From NCBI GenBank assembly GCA_003167495.1, contig PMSX01000072.1, positions 41,685 through 105,684 of the forward strand: a stretch of 64,000 nucleotides of DNA. Direction: 5' to 3'. This DNA is from Bryobacterales bacterium (lineage in GTDB: Bacteria; Acidobacteriota; Terriglobia; Bryobacterales; Bryobacteraceae). The first letter of the stretch is position 1, and the number at the start of each line of letters is the position of its first letter. The position numbers and the translations under genes were made by a program. The notes below the pieces were generated by a model that saw only the letters and a program-made list of their open reading frames with translations, made no database searches and was not told the DNA's origin. Shown here piece after piece: positions 18,654-27,576 of this stretch.

Positions 18654-19064
18654 ATGAGCTTATTAGATATCGCGGAACAGGCCTTGGGCGGAACCAATTC
18701 CGCCGGCGGAAGCACCGCTGCCGTTAGCGAAGTGATGAACCTGGTAAACAGTTATCCGGGTGGAGTTGGCGGCTTAGTGAGTGCTTTCGAGAAAAACGGC
18801 TTGGGCGGAGTGGCGAGCTCATGGGTCAATACGGGAGCCAACCAGCCGGTGACTCCGCAGCAGGTGCAGGGCGGACTCGGTAACGAAGCCATCTCAAACG
18901 TTGCTGCGAAGCTGGGCGTATCGCCGGAAGTGGCTAGCGGCGTCGTTGCGCAGTTGTTGCCCCACGTGGTGGATCACATGACTCCCGGCGGCCAGGTACC
19001 GGCCGGCTGCGGGGACATGCTGGCGGAGGGCGAAAGCCTTTTAAAAAGTCTATTGAATAAGTAA
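18654..19064 (+). CDS. YidB-family (DUF937) protein
   Basis: A 136-residue protein of the YidB/DUF937 family, whose function is unknown. Characteristic segments are [37 protein letters not shown], reported here by its ends only: [13 protein letters not shown] and [12 protein letters not shown]. These are followed by [23 protein letters not shown] and [16 protein letters not shown]. There is no signal peptide or membrane helix. A GGAG sequence lies upstream of the ATG. It lies 93 bases after the Ala-rich gene and 26 before the ComEA-like gene, all ahead of one terminator, so the three may be co-expressed. Confidence 0.85.
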   Translation: MSLLDIAEQALGGTNSAGGSTAAVSEVMNLVNSYPGGVGGLVSAFEKNGLGGVASSWVNTGANQPVTPQQVQGGLGNEAISNVAAKLGVSPEVASGVVAQLLPHVVDHMTPGGQVPAGCGDMLAEGESLLKSLLNK

Positions 19065-19090
19065 AGCAAAGAGGAAAGGAAACCCCATTC

Positions 19091-19399
19091 ATGAAATTGA
19101 CTCGATCTCTTGTATTACTCTGCGCTCTGATGATGGCGATGGTCATGCCGCAGATTTCCGCGGTAGCCGGTCAGGCCAGCAGCGCGAAGAAAACGGCCAC
19201 CGCGGCTCCGGCTGATTTGGTGGATTTGAACTCGGCCTCGGCCGCACAGTTAAACGCGCTGCCGGGTATCGGAGATAAGTATGCCGACAAGATCATCAAA
19301 GGCCGTCCCTACAAAGGGAAGAATGAGTTGTTGACCAAGAAGATCTTGCCGGCGGCGACATACGCCAAGATCAAGAATCTTGTGATCGCCAAGCAGTAG
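19091..19399 (+). CDS. ComEA-like helix-hairpin-helix protein, exported
   Basis: A 102-residue protein with a signal peptide (residues 1-26, [21 protein letters not shown]) and a ComEA-type double helix-hairpin-helix domain: [25 protein letters not shown] then [25 protein letters not shown], shown by the key residues LNSA, LPGIG and YKGKNEL. ComEA proteins bind extracellular DNA during natural transformation. Small free-standing versions like this one are common in Gram-negative bacteria and may bind DNA in the periplasm. No other competence gene is adjacent. An AGGAAAGGA ribosome site precedes the ATG. Confidence 0.85.
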   Translation: MKLTRSLVLLCALMMAMVMPQISAVAGQASSAKKTATAAPADLVDLNSASAAQLNALPGIGDKYADKIIKGRPYKGKNELLTKKILPAATYAKIKNLVIAKQ

Positions 19400-19430
19400 A
19401 GGAGTTTATAGCGAACGCCGAGTAACTAAG

Positions 19431-19467
19431 AAAGGGGGCGGACAAAATCCGTCCCCTTTTGCTTTTT
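19431..19467 (+). terminator. Rho-independent terminator after the ComEA-like gene
   Basis: A 12-bp stem (19431-19442 pairing with 19448-19459, one G-U pair), a 5-base loop CAAAA and a following T-rich tract TTTTGCTTTTT. It lies between the convergent ComEA-like gene and the giant kinase gene. Confidence 0.85.
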
Positions 19468-19488
19468 GGAAATTAGGCGGATGTTGGG

Positions 19489-22400
19489 TTAGCGGGGTTC
19501 GAGTTGTACGGCTTCCTTGGCAAGTGAAACAATTTCGCCACCGGCGAATTCGCGTGTGATAGTGCGGTTGCTAAAACCATCGAGCGACAAATCGAGGGTG
19601 TGGGGGCCAGGCGCAACATTCACGCGGAAGGCGCCGTCTTCTGCGACGACGCCAACCTCGGAACCGTCAAGCCTCACGCGCGTGCGGGGCAGCGCGCCGT
19701 GAATTTCGATTTTTGCGAACGTCGCGCCGGCGCCGCCTGTGTCGCGCGCCGGCACAAATTCCGGTCCTGTCAGAGGGTCGAGAACAGCAGTCACGCTGAG
19801 CGGCGTGGATTCGCCGCTTTTCACGGTCACAACAAGGCTCTTGGGCCGGTAGCCTGATTTCCGTAAGATGACGTTGTACTCACCAGGCTTGAGCTTGAAT
19901 TTACATTCAGGCGCAACACAAGTGCGGCCGTTGAGTTCGATGGTGGCGCCATCAGGCGTGACGCTGAACTGTAGAGGAACCGCACGTTGGCCGGGGTGCA
20001 ATAAGAAAAACGTTATACCAACAAGGCAAATGAGGAGGATGGCCGCGGCAACAACGCTGCCAAGACGACTGCCTGACGACGAGGGTTTCCGCTTCTTTCT
20101 TTTGACGGAACTTTCTAATCCACTCAGAGACAGGTTGATTTTGCGAAGCAGGCCGGCAGCCGCACGCCGCACTTCCGGATCGCTCGATTCGAGCAGCCTG
20201 GAAGCCTGCAATGTCTCGCTCAGCGAAGAAAGAGCCATGCGGGAGCGAGCATTTTCCGCCTGGCGAGCAAGATCGGCCAATTGATCCATCGTCGTCTGAG
20301 TGCCCTCGCGGTTGACGCTGGAGGCTTGCTGCTTCTTGGCCATAGCCTCTCGAATATCGCGTGGGAGCGTCTGGCCGGGCCGGATGCGATTCAAGTGAGA
20401 CAGGAGGACTTCACAGCCCGTAATGTCGGATGGCATATTGGCCCGAATTTGTCCCAAGAGCAGCAGGGCGATGGCGTTCGTTTTCTGCTCGTCTTTGGGC
20501 TGCAACTCATAAGCGCGGTAAAGAGCCTTGCCGCCTTCAACCAAATTTCCGTCGGCCAATAGATTACTGCCTTCTTTAAGCTTGGCATCGGAATCCTGCT
20601 TTTTCTTCAGTCTTAGCTTTTCCTCCAGGCCTTGCAATTTGCGGTCGGGCTGCTGCTGGGCGGCTTGCCGAATCATGGTCGATGCCGTATCGTGGTCGCC
20701 GCCTTCGATGGCGTCTTCCACCTGGCGGAACCAGCGATCATGCGCGTCCTGCTTTTCTTTACGCCGGGCGTTAGAGATGCGCTCGACTTCGGCCGGCACC
20801 GCGGAATACCATGGGTAATCTTTGGCTAAAGCCTCCCATGCCCTAATGGCTTCTCCGAAGAGATGCTTCCCTTCAAGACTGCGAGCCTTTTCAATTTGAG
20901 CGTTCAGCTGGTTTTGTTTGGCGCTGAGGGTAGCAAGCTGATCCAGCAAGTAGCGATCCGCGGGATAGCGCGCGAGGGCATCGCGTAGAATGGCGGATTT
21001 TTTTTCAAAATCGTGCTCGGCTTCCAGACGCTGCTTGACTCCCTCGATATATTGCGCAGCGACTTCGACTTTTTGTTTTGCTGCCTCAGCCAAAGCCGCC
21101 TTGAAGAGCGGGTGCGCCGGAAACTTCTCAAGCGCTCGTGCGCATGCTTCGTCAACCCTAGACAAGGCATGTGCGAGCAAAAGCCCTCTGACTTCCGCCA
21201 GGGCGGAAAAGAGCGAGTCTAGAGTAGAAGCCCGCTGGCGTACCTCTTCGTCGCCGGGATTGAGGGCGGCCAACTCCTGAACATTTTGCTTCAGGTGCAA
21301 CAATTCGGTTGGGCCCATACCGGCAGCGCCCAGCTCCATCTCGCGGAATTGATCCAACGCTTGCGCCCGCGCCCGTTGCTTGTTTTCCTGCTCGATTTCC
21401 CTCAAAAGACGGCTGCGCACCGACTCCACCTGTCTGACAGCGGGGAACTTAGCCAGAAATTGATCAGCCACGGCCAGAGCGCCAACCAGGTCCGCTGTTT
21501 GGTGGCGCGCCTGAATGGCTCTCAAACATTCAGCCATGTCCTCGGCCTTCCGGGCTTCGTTAATCTTGCCGCGCAACTCTTTCGGCAGGCGCAAAGAGTC
21601 ATCGAGCGCTTGAGCAAGATTGGCCATGGCCTCCGCCAATTCTGAGTTGGAGGGCAACGCGGCGCGCGCGGCAACCACCAAATTGGGCGCGGCAAGGCGC
21701 AGCAAGCCGGGTATGTCCTGGCTCAAGGTGGAAGCCTCATATACCATTTGGTAACCCTGCGCAAAATGACCGTCGGCCAGATGCGATTCGCCTTGTGAGA
21801 GGAGGCGTTGGGCGCGAACTTTGCGTTGTTGGCGATCGATGCTGGACTCACAATTCGCGATTTGTTCTTCCAGACCCGGATAAGTTGAGTCAAGATTGCG
21901 AAGTTGCCGCCATTGCACCAGCGCTTCGGCCATTTGGCCACGCTTCGCTAAATCGCGCGCCTTGGCGGCCAAGGATTCCACCATTGCTTTTTCACGCTGT
22001 AGCTGCCGCAACTCTTCGGAAAAACGAGTTTCAAACGGATATTCTTCTTGCGCCTTTTGAAGGATCGACTCGCGCTGATAGATGTCGGGTTCGCCGGCGA
22101 GCCAGCGCTCGACGCGCGCGAAATACGCGTCAGCGAGTTCGCGATGGCGAGCATCGGCCTGATCGCGCATTTTTTGAAACAACCGGTGGCCGGGACAGCG
22201 GGCGAGCATGCTGTCGCAAATGGCGAAGCAATCTTTGATGCGGTCGCGCGAAAGCGCTTCTGCCGCTTCCTCAAACAGCGAGCTTTGCTCACGGATAGCT
22301 GCCACATGTTGCGCGATTTCCGGATCGCCGGCGAAAGGCGCCGCCAGATTTTTTGCGTGGGTATAAATATCGCAGAGCCGCCCGTGGTCGTTAGCGTCGT

Positions 22401-24906
22401 CCAATTCCTGGTACAAGAGCGTCAACTGAGCGGCGCAGCTGCGTTTTTCGTCGTCTCTTCGCTGGTCGCCAAGAGCGGCGTCTATAAACCGAAGGCGTTC
22501 TTCTAAACGTGTTTCGCCAGGGTATTTGGCGAGCACGGCGGCGACACGCTCGCGATAGGCATCCAAATTGGCCGCGCCGGCGCGGTCTTCGCAAAGAATT
22601 CCGCCCACTTCCTCATCGCGCTCCTGCCGTCGAATGGCCTCGTGCAATTCGACTGGAACAGTGCCGAGTTTGGCCGTTTCCTGCAATACTTGCTCAGCCA
22701 CGCGCCAGTTGCCGCCTACTAGCCGCGAAGCGGTGGCAAGCAGTGCGTTGAAGGACGTCTGGGAGAGCGGATCGACGTTCTGGCTCAGCGACGCGGTCAC
22801 CTGGCAGAGCTTTGGAATATCGCCGAAACGACCTTCGCTTTCCGCGGCCCGTATCCGGCTGAGCAGCGCGGCGGTTTCCTGGTGAGCGTGGGCGCTGGTT
22901 TGGACAAGAGTCTCAAGTTGGAGGTAATCGGCATCGCCGTGAAAATCTGGCTGGGCGGCTTGCAACAAGGCTGCGGCGTGTACGTGATCTCCCAGTTTCA
23001 CAGCCTGAGTGACGGCTGAACTGAGTTCAGCCTTAGCTTTTTCGCGGGTAGCTTTCCAAGCCTCCTTGACGCGAGCGAGTTGCTCTTGAAGGCCTGGGTA
23101 AGCGGGGTAAACATCTCCCACACAGAGCCACTCTTCCAGCGCATAGTCAAATTGGCTGGATGATTCATACGCCTGCGCTCTTTGCACCAACTCGGTGATC
23201 TGTTGCAATTGACTCTGAAGCTTCTGACGCTCATCGCGGCGGGCGGCAATGTCTTTGCTCAGAGCGCGGACATCGGGGTCTTGCGGACACCGTTCACGAA
23301 GGCGCTCACTCAGAACGAGCGCGCTATCGAAATCGCCGTTGGCCAAAAGCTTGCGAGCATCGGCCAACATGCCTTGCAGGGCATCATAGTCGTCGCGTGC
23401 GCGTCTGTAGAAATCATTGTATTCGGTTACGCGAGCGCCAGCGGCCTTGGAGTGGCGTGTCAACTCCGCCAAATGCTCCAAGGTGCGCAAGGAAGTGTCA
23501 AAGCGGCCTTCAAAATAAGCAGACTGAGCGGATTGGAACAACTCTTCCTGCTGTTGCTTCTGCACGGGCCAATCGAGCGCGCGCTGGCCGGCCTGTTTCA
23601 AGAGACGCTGCGCTTCAGCGTTATTGGGCTGAAGTTGTAGCGAGTCTTCAATCAGGCGCCGCGCTTCAGCAAAACCTCCGCTATCAAGATGAACGATGGC
23701 GCGCGCCAAAGACTCGGCAACGTGGAGTTCATTGAGCTTGTCTTCAATGTCGTTCTTGAGCGAAAGGGCGTCCTGGTGGGACGGATCGGTGTCTAACGCT
23801 TCAGACACGTGGCGCAGCGCGAGGAGATATTCCTCTTGCTGAAAGTAGCGGCGCGCGGTGGCCAAGTGCAGCTCCGTTTGGCGCTTGCTAACAGCTTCGT
23901 CCAGCCGCACTCGAAGCTCGGGGACTTCGGCGCCATCGACACCTTCAGCTTCCAGTTGGTCAAGAATTTCCTCGGTGAATTCGTAATCGCCGCGAGCAAA
24001 GCTGCGCTGGGCGCGCGCTAGCCGGTCCTGGGGATTGCTGAGTAAGGTGGCGCCGGACAGTTCATTGCGGAGGCCGCGCTGCAAGGCGTCGGCAAAGGCG
24101 GCGGCAGACTCAAAACGGTTACGCGGATCTTTAGCCATGGCCTGTGCGACCGCTTGGGCTAATGGGCGGTTGACCAGGGGATTGAGCGCGCAGATAAGCG
24201 ACGGCGTGTGCTCGGTCACTGCGGCGGCCGTTTCACTCTCGTTATCGCGGACAAAGGGATGCACACCCGTCAGCGCTTCATAGCAGACCGTAGCAAGCGA
24301 AAAAATGTCCGAACGCGCGGTGAGCGGCTTCATCGAGATCTGCTCCGGCGCCATGTAGTGAAGCGTGCCCAAAGTACCGGGAACGCCGATGGTCTGGCTG
24401 CCCATTAGACGCACGACGCCAAAATCGATCAGCTTGATGGCATCGTCGCGCATCACAAAGATGTTGCGCGGCTTGATGTCGCGGTGGAGCAGCCCGCATT
24501 CGTGGGCAGCGTGCAAGCCGCGGCAGGCCTGAGAGATAATATCCGTGCATCTTTCCACCGGCAGCGGCTTGCCGTTGGAATAGATCAGATCGTATAGCGT
24601 GCGGCCGGGCAGCAGCGGCATGACGAAGTAAGGCTTCAGAACGCCGTCTTCTTCAAACTCCCCCATGTCGAAGATTTCGACAATATTGGGGTGAACCATG
24701 GCCGACAGGACGCTGCATTCGCGGTAAAAGAGATCGACGAATACGGAGCTGGCGACATCGCGAAGAGTTTTGACTGCCACTTCGCGATGCATGAGCGTGT
24801 CGAACGCTTTATAGACAACACCCATCCCGCCGCGCCCGAGCACGTCTTTAACCTCGTAACGATTCTTAATTAGGACTGGCGAAGCCACCTTTATCCGTGA
24901 GCGCAC
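19489..24906 (-). CDS. Giant Ser/Thr protein kinase with repeat region, TM helix and PEGA domains
   Basis: An 1805-residue transmembrane eukaryotic-type kinase. The kinase domain (about residues 15-280) is complete: LGRGGMGVVYKAF, VAVKTL, LLHRDIKPRNIFV, LIDFGVVRL and the MAPEQIS activation-segment end. About 1300 residues follow of charged, helical, TPR-like and coiled-coil repeats with recurring patterns such as ARRYFQQEEYLLAL and AQSAYFEGRFDTSL. One helix near residues 1617-1637 (AAAILLICLVGITFFLL) crosses the membrane. The outside carries two PEGA-type repeats, the first with PDGATIELNGR and KLKPGEYNVILRKSGYRPK. The start is GTG at 24906 or possibly GTG at 24888. The substrate is unknown; the layout suggests that envelope sensing and protein scaffolding are joined to phosphorylation. 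Confidence 0.9.
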   Translation of the reverse strand: MRSRIKVASPVLIKNRYEVKDVLGRGGMGVVYKAFDTLMHREVAVKTLRDVASSVFVDLFYRECSVLSAMVHPNIVEIFDMGEFEEDGVLKPYFVMPLLPGRTLYDLIYSNGKPLPVERCTDIISQACRGLHAAHECGLLHRDIKPRNIFVMRDDAIKLIDFGVVRLMGSQTIGVPGTLGTLHYMAPEQISMKPLTARSDIFSLATVCYEALTGVHPFVRDNESETAAAVTEHTPSLICALNPLVNRPLAQAVAQAMAKDPRNRFESAAAFADALQRGLRNELSGATLLSNPQDRLARAQRSFARGDYEFTEEILDQLEAEGVDGAEVPELRVRLDEAVSKRQTELHLATARRYFQQEEYLLALRHVSEALDTDPSHQDALSLKNDIEDKLNELHVAESLARAIVHLDSGGFAEARRLIEDSLQLQPNNAEAQRLLKQAGQRALDWPVQKQQQEELFQSAQSAYFEGRFDTSLRTLEHLAELTRHSKAAGARVTEYNDFYRRARDDYDALQGMLADARKLLANGDFDSALVLSERLRERCPQDPDVRALSKDIAARRDERQKLQSQLQQITELVQRAQAYESSSQFDYALEEWLCVGDVYPAYPGLQEQLARVKEAWKATREKAKAELSSAVTQAVKLGDHVHAAALLQAAQPDFHGDADYLQLETLVQTSAHAHQETAALLSRIRAAESEGRFGDIPKLCQVTASLSQNVDPLSQTSFNALLATASRLVGGNWRVAEQVLQETAKLGTVPVELHEAIRRQERDEEVGGILCEDRAGAANLDAYRERVAAVLAKYPGETRLEERLRFIDAALGDQRRDDEKRSCAAQLTLLYQELDDANDHGRLCDIYTHAKNLAAPFAGDPEIAQHVAAIREQSSLFEEAAEALSRDRIKDCFAICDSMLARCPGHRLFQKMRDQADARHRELADAYFARVERWLAGEPDIYQRESILQKAQEEYPFETRFSEELRQLQREKAMVESLAAKARDLAKRGQMAEALVQWRQLRNLDSTYPGLEEQIANCESSIDRQQRKVRAQRLLSQGESHLADGHFAQGYQMVYEASTLSQDIPGLLRLAAPNLVVAARAALPSNSELAEAMANLAQALDDSLRLPKELRGKINEARKAEDMAECLRAIQARHQTADLVGALAVADQFLAKFPAVRQVESVRSRLLREIEQENKQRARAQALDQFREMELGAAGMGPTELLHLKQNVQELAALNPGDEEVRQRASTLDSLFSALAEVRGLLLAHALSRVDEACARALEKFPAHPLFKAALAEAAKQKVEVAAQYIEGVKQRLEAEHDFEKKSAILRDALARYPADRYLLDQLATLSAKQNQLNAQIEKARSLEGKHLFGEAIRAWEALAKDYPWYSAVPAEVERISNARRKEKQDAHDRWFRQVEDAIEGGDHDTASTMIRQAAQQQPDRKLQGLEEKLRLKKKQDSDAKLKEGSNLLADGNLVEGGKALYRAYELQPKDEQKTNAIALLLLGQIRANMPSDITGCEVLLSHLNRIRPGQTLPRDIREAMAKKQQASSVNREGTQTTMDQLADLARQAENARSRMALSSLSETLQASRLLESSDPEVRRAAAGLLRKINLSLSGLESSVKRKKRKPSSSGSRLGSVVAAAILLICLVGITFFLLHPGQRAVPLQFSVTPDGATIELNGRTCVAPECKFKLKPGEYNVILRKSGYRPKSLVVTVKSGESTPLSVTAVLDPLTGPEFVPARDTGGAGATFAKIEIHGALPRTRVRLDGSEVGVVAEDGAFRVNVAPGPHTLDLSLDGFSNRTITREFAGGEIVSLAKEAVQLEPR

Positions 24907-25085
24907 CGTAGCAGGTAGCGCAATAGCTATTTTAAGCTGTTCACGGTGTTTGAGTCGGTGGGCGAGTGTTCTGATACATTAGCTGCATTGCATTTTCGTG
25001 AAATGCTGGACGGGCGGCTAGCTCAGAAACGCCACGCACATGCAAAATCGATTGACGAAAAGTACAGGACAAAGGAGAAAAGATC

Positions 25086-25337
25086 ATGCACTTAATTTAC
25101 TGGCTCTTGTTGGGTCTTGTGGCCGGATTCATTGGCAGCAAGATTGTCAATAAAACCGGCGAGGGCGTCATTTTGGACACGCTGATTGGCGTCTGCGGCT
25201 CGCTGATCGGCGGTTGGCTCGCGACCTTCCTTCACCTTGGCTCGGGCGAGGGCGGCCTAATTTACAGCCTGGTTGTGGCCGTTATCGGTTCTGTCATTCT
25301 GCTACTGGTCTATAGAGCCATCCGTAGCGCAGTTTAG
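25086..25337 (+). CDS. GlsB/YeaQ/YmgE-family small membrane protein
   Basis: An 83-residue protein with three hydrophobic helices, matching the transglycosylase-associated (GlsB/YeaQ/YmgE) family: IYWLLLGLVAGFIGSKIV, GVILDTLIGVCGSLIGGWLA and IYSLVVAVIGSVILLLVYRAI. Members are often stress-induced, but their biochemical role is unknown. An AGGAGAAAAG ribosome site precedes the ATG at 25086. A strong terminator follows, so it is a single-gene unit. Confidence 0.88.
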   Translation: MHLIYWLLLGLVAGFIGSKIVNKTGEGVILDTLIGVCGSLIGGWLATFLHLGSGEGGLIYSLVVAVIGSVILLLVYRAIRSAV

Positions 25338-25358
25338 CGCGGGTCTACGGTAATATTC

Positions 25359-25396
25359 GGCTTCGCCGGAGGGCTAACGGCGAAGCCAAATTTTTT
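25359..25396 (+). terminator. Rho-independent terminator after the GlsB-like gene
   Basis: A perfect 10-bp stem GGCTTCGCCG (25359-25368) pairs with CGGCGAAGCC (25378-25387) around a 9-base loop and is followed by AAATTTTTT. Confidence 0.85.
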
Positions 25397-25452
25397 GCAA
25401 AAAAGAAAAAAGAGAAGACAAGCCGCCGAAAAAGAGCGACGATAATAGGGCT

Positions 25453-27045
25453 ATGATGCTTTTCCAGAAACGAGTGGATCTACCAGGAAGCGAGAAGAAC
25501 TTACCGCCGAGTTGCGAGCGTGTAGGCGACGTGGACGCCAGTTCATCGATAAGCGTGACTGTGGTGTTGCGGCGGACGGGCAATCAGCCGGCCGTTTCGC
25601 CCGGATTTATTTCGCGCGTGAGCCGAGCGGAATTCAGCCAGAAGTTGGGTGCCGATCCCAAAGATATCCAGACGGTGGAGGAATTCGCTCATCATCATCA
25701 CCTGAGCGTGGTGGAGACGAGCATAGAAAAGCGGCGCGTTGTGTTGCGCGGCACCGCCCAGAACATAAGCAAAGCGTTTGGCACAAAGCTTGCAGAGTAC
25801 AGGAATACCGCGACGAACCACACCTTCCGCGGCAGGTCGGGCGTGCTGACCGTTCCGGAAGAGTTGAGTGCTCCGGTGATCGCGGTTTTAGGTTTGGATA
25901 ACCGGCAGCAAGCGAAGGCGCACTTTAGAATCATAAGCGCCGATGCGGCGTCCACGGCTGGTACGTTCACGGCACAACAGATTGCCACGCTGTATAACTT
26001 TCCGCAAGGGGTGGACGGCGCTGGGCAGACAATCGGCATCATAGAGCTAGGCGGCGGCTACAACACCGCCGATTTACAGACCTACTTCCCAGGACTTGGC
26101 CTTGCTGTGCCATCCGTGACAGCGGTTTCCGTAGATGGCGGAACGAATTCGCCCGGCGGCGATGCCGACGCCGAAGTAGAACTGGATATTGAAGTGTCGG
26201 GCACAATTGCGCCTGGTGCGAACATTGCGGTTTATTTCGCGCCCAATACCGACCAGGGCTTTATTGACGCTGTAACCGACGCGGTGCATGATACGACGCG
26301 CAAGCCGTCGGTGGTCTCAATCAGTTGGGGCGGTCCGGAAGATTCATGGACGGCGCAATCGCGGACGGCGCTCGATGCGGCGCTCGAAGACGCGGCCACT
26401 CTGGGCGTGACCGTCACAGTGGCAGCTGGCGACGACGGATCGAGCGATGGCGTCGGCGATGGACAGTTGCATGTCGATTTTCCAGCTTCCAGCACCTGGG
26501 CATTGGCATGCGGCGGTACCACTCTGCAGGCTAGCGGCGGACAAATTACGTCTGAGGTCGTATGGAACGAAACAGCCAGCAATGAGGGCGCTACCGGCGG
26601 CGGCGTGAGCAACGAGTTCGCACTACCCACCTACCAGCAGAATGCGGGCGTCCCCGCGAATCCTGAAACGAACTTCGTCGGCAGAGGCGTGCCCGATGTG
26701 TCGGGTAATGCCGACCCGGTGACAGGGTACCAGGTGGTGGTGGATGGTCAGAGCACCATTGTGGGCGGAACCAGTGCGGTTGCGCCGCTTTGGGCTGGGC
26801 TAATTGCATTGCTTAACCAACAGTTAGGCACATCCGTCGGATTTCTGCAAACCCAGCTTTATGGTTTCGGCGAAACGGTTTTTCAAGACGTCACAGTAGG
26901 CAATAACGACGACAGCGGGCTTGGTTACTATAGCGCCGCGGTCGGCTGGGATCCCTGTTCGGGTTTCGGTTCGCCCAACGGTACAGCACTGCTGAACGCG
27001 CTGACCCCCGCAGCCGGTTCCTCAGCAAGGGCAGCTTACAAGTGA
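25453..27045 (+). CDS. Pro-kumamolisin-type S53 (sedolisin) serine-carboxyl peptidase
   Basis: A 530-residue sedolisin-family endopeptidase, usually secreted and active at acid pH. Residues 1-170 form the kumamolisin activation prodomain (VTVVLRRTG, VSRAEFSQKLGADPKDIQTVEEF, FRGRSGVLTVPEELSAPVIAVLGLDNR, cited by its ends VLTVPEE and VLGLDNR). The catalytic domain shows the Glu/Asp pair in AEVELDIE, the oxyanion-region SISWGGPED and the catalytic Ser in GGTSAVAPLWAGL. A calcium-site-like end DVTVGNNDD is also present. There is no classical signal peptide, as in kumamolisin itself. A free-standing prodomain homologue is encoded three bases downstream. Confidence 0.92.
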   Translation: MMLFQKRVDLPGSEKNLPPSCERVGDVDASSSISVTVVLRRTGNQPAVSPGFISRVSRAEFSQKLGADPKDIQTVEEFAHHHHLSVVETSIEKRRVVLRGTAQNISKAFGTKLAEYRNTATNHTFRGRSGVLTVPEELSAPVIAVLGLDNRQQAKAHFRIISADAASTAGTFTAQQIATLYNFPQGVDGAGQTIGIIELGGGYNTADLQTYFPGLGLAVPSVTAVSVDGGTNSPGGDADAEVELDIEVSGTIAPGANIAVYFAPNTDQGFIDAVTDAVHDTTRKPSVVSISWGGPEDSWTAQSRTALDAALEDAATLGVTVTVAAGDDGSSDGVGDGQLHVDFPASSTWALACGGTTLQASGGQITSEVVWNETASNEGATGGGVSNEFALPTYQQNAGVPANPETNFVGRGVPDVSGNADPVTGYQVVVDGQSTIVGGTSAVAPLWAGLIALLNQQLGTSVGFLQTQLYGFGETVFQDVTVGNNDDSGLGYYSAAVGWDPCSGFGSPNGTALLNALTPAAGSSARAAYK

Positions 27046-27048
27046 AGT

Positions 27049-27531
27049 ATGGAACACCGGTTCGCCGTTCCGGGCAGCGAGCCTAACCACACAAGTGGCG
27101 GCAGCTGGCTCCCTGTGGATGCCGACCAGCAAATTAGTCCTACTATCGTAATTCGCAGACCGCAGCGAGCCGGAGATCTAAGCCAAAAACTTCTCTCCGG
27201 CTCTTTGCGTCAGATGAGCCGCGCAGAAGCGCAAAACCTCCTGAGAGTGGACCCCGCCGATCTGGCGGCAGTGGAGACATTCGTGAAAGACTACGGACTG
27301 ACGATCGTTGCCGAGAATGCGGACGCGCGGACGGTGCATGTAGAAGGTTCGGTGGTGCAAGTGGGGCAGGCGTTTGGGGTAACTCTTGAGTGGAGAATTG
27401 ACCCTCAAGGGAGGAAGTATTTGAGTTACCTGGGAGCGTTAACGGTGCCCGCGGAGTTGGCGGGGATCGTCGAAGCCGTGTTGGGTTTAGATCTGCGGCC
27501 GATTGCGCGCCGGCGCAGGGCGGCAGAGTAA
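27049..27531 (+). CDS. Free-standing pro-kumamolisin prodomain protein
   Basis: A 160-residue protein that aligns with the prodomain of the upstream peptidase and has no catalytic domain. Paired segments are FAVPGSEPN (peptidase VDLPGSEKN), SPTIVIRRPQ (VTVVLRRTG), MSRAEAQNLLRVDPADLAAVETFVKDYGL (VSRAEFSQKLGADPKDIQTVEEFAHHHHL, key residues SRAE, DP, VE.F) and GALTVPAELAGIVEAVLGLDLR (VLTVPEELSAPVIAVLGLDNR, key residues LTVP, VLGLD). It starts three bases after the peptidase stop, so expression is probably coupled. Inference: it may act in trans as a chaperone or inhibitor of the peptidase, like other orphan propeptides. It could also be the relic of a duplicated peptidase gene. Confidence 0.75.
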   Translation: MEHRFAVPGSEPNHTSGGSWLPVDADQQISPTIVIRRPQRAGDLSQKLLSGSLRQMSRAEAQNLLRVDPADLAAVETFVKDYGLTIVAENADARTVHVEGSVVQVGQAFGVTLEWRIDPQGRKYLSYLGALTVPAELAGIVEAVLGLDLRPIARRRRAAE

Positions 27532-27576
27532 TGTGCGTAGTAACGAGAGTGTTTCATCATCATTAGCGGGCCAAAG

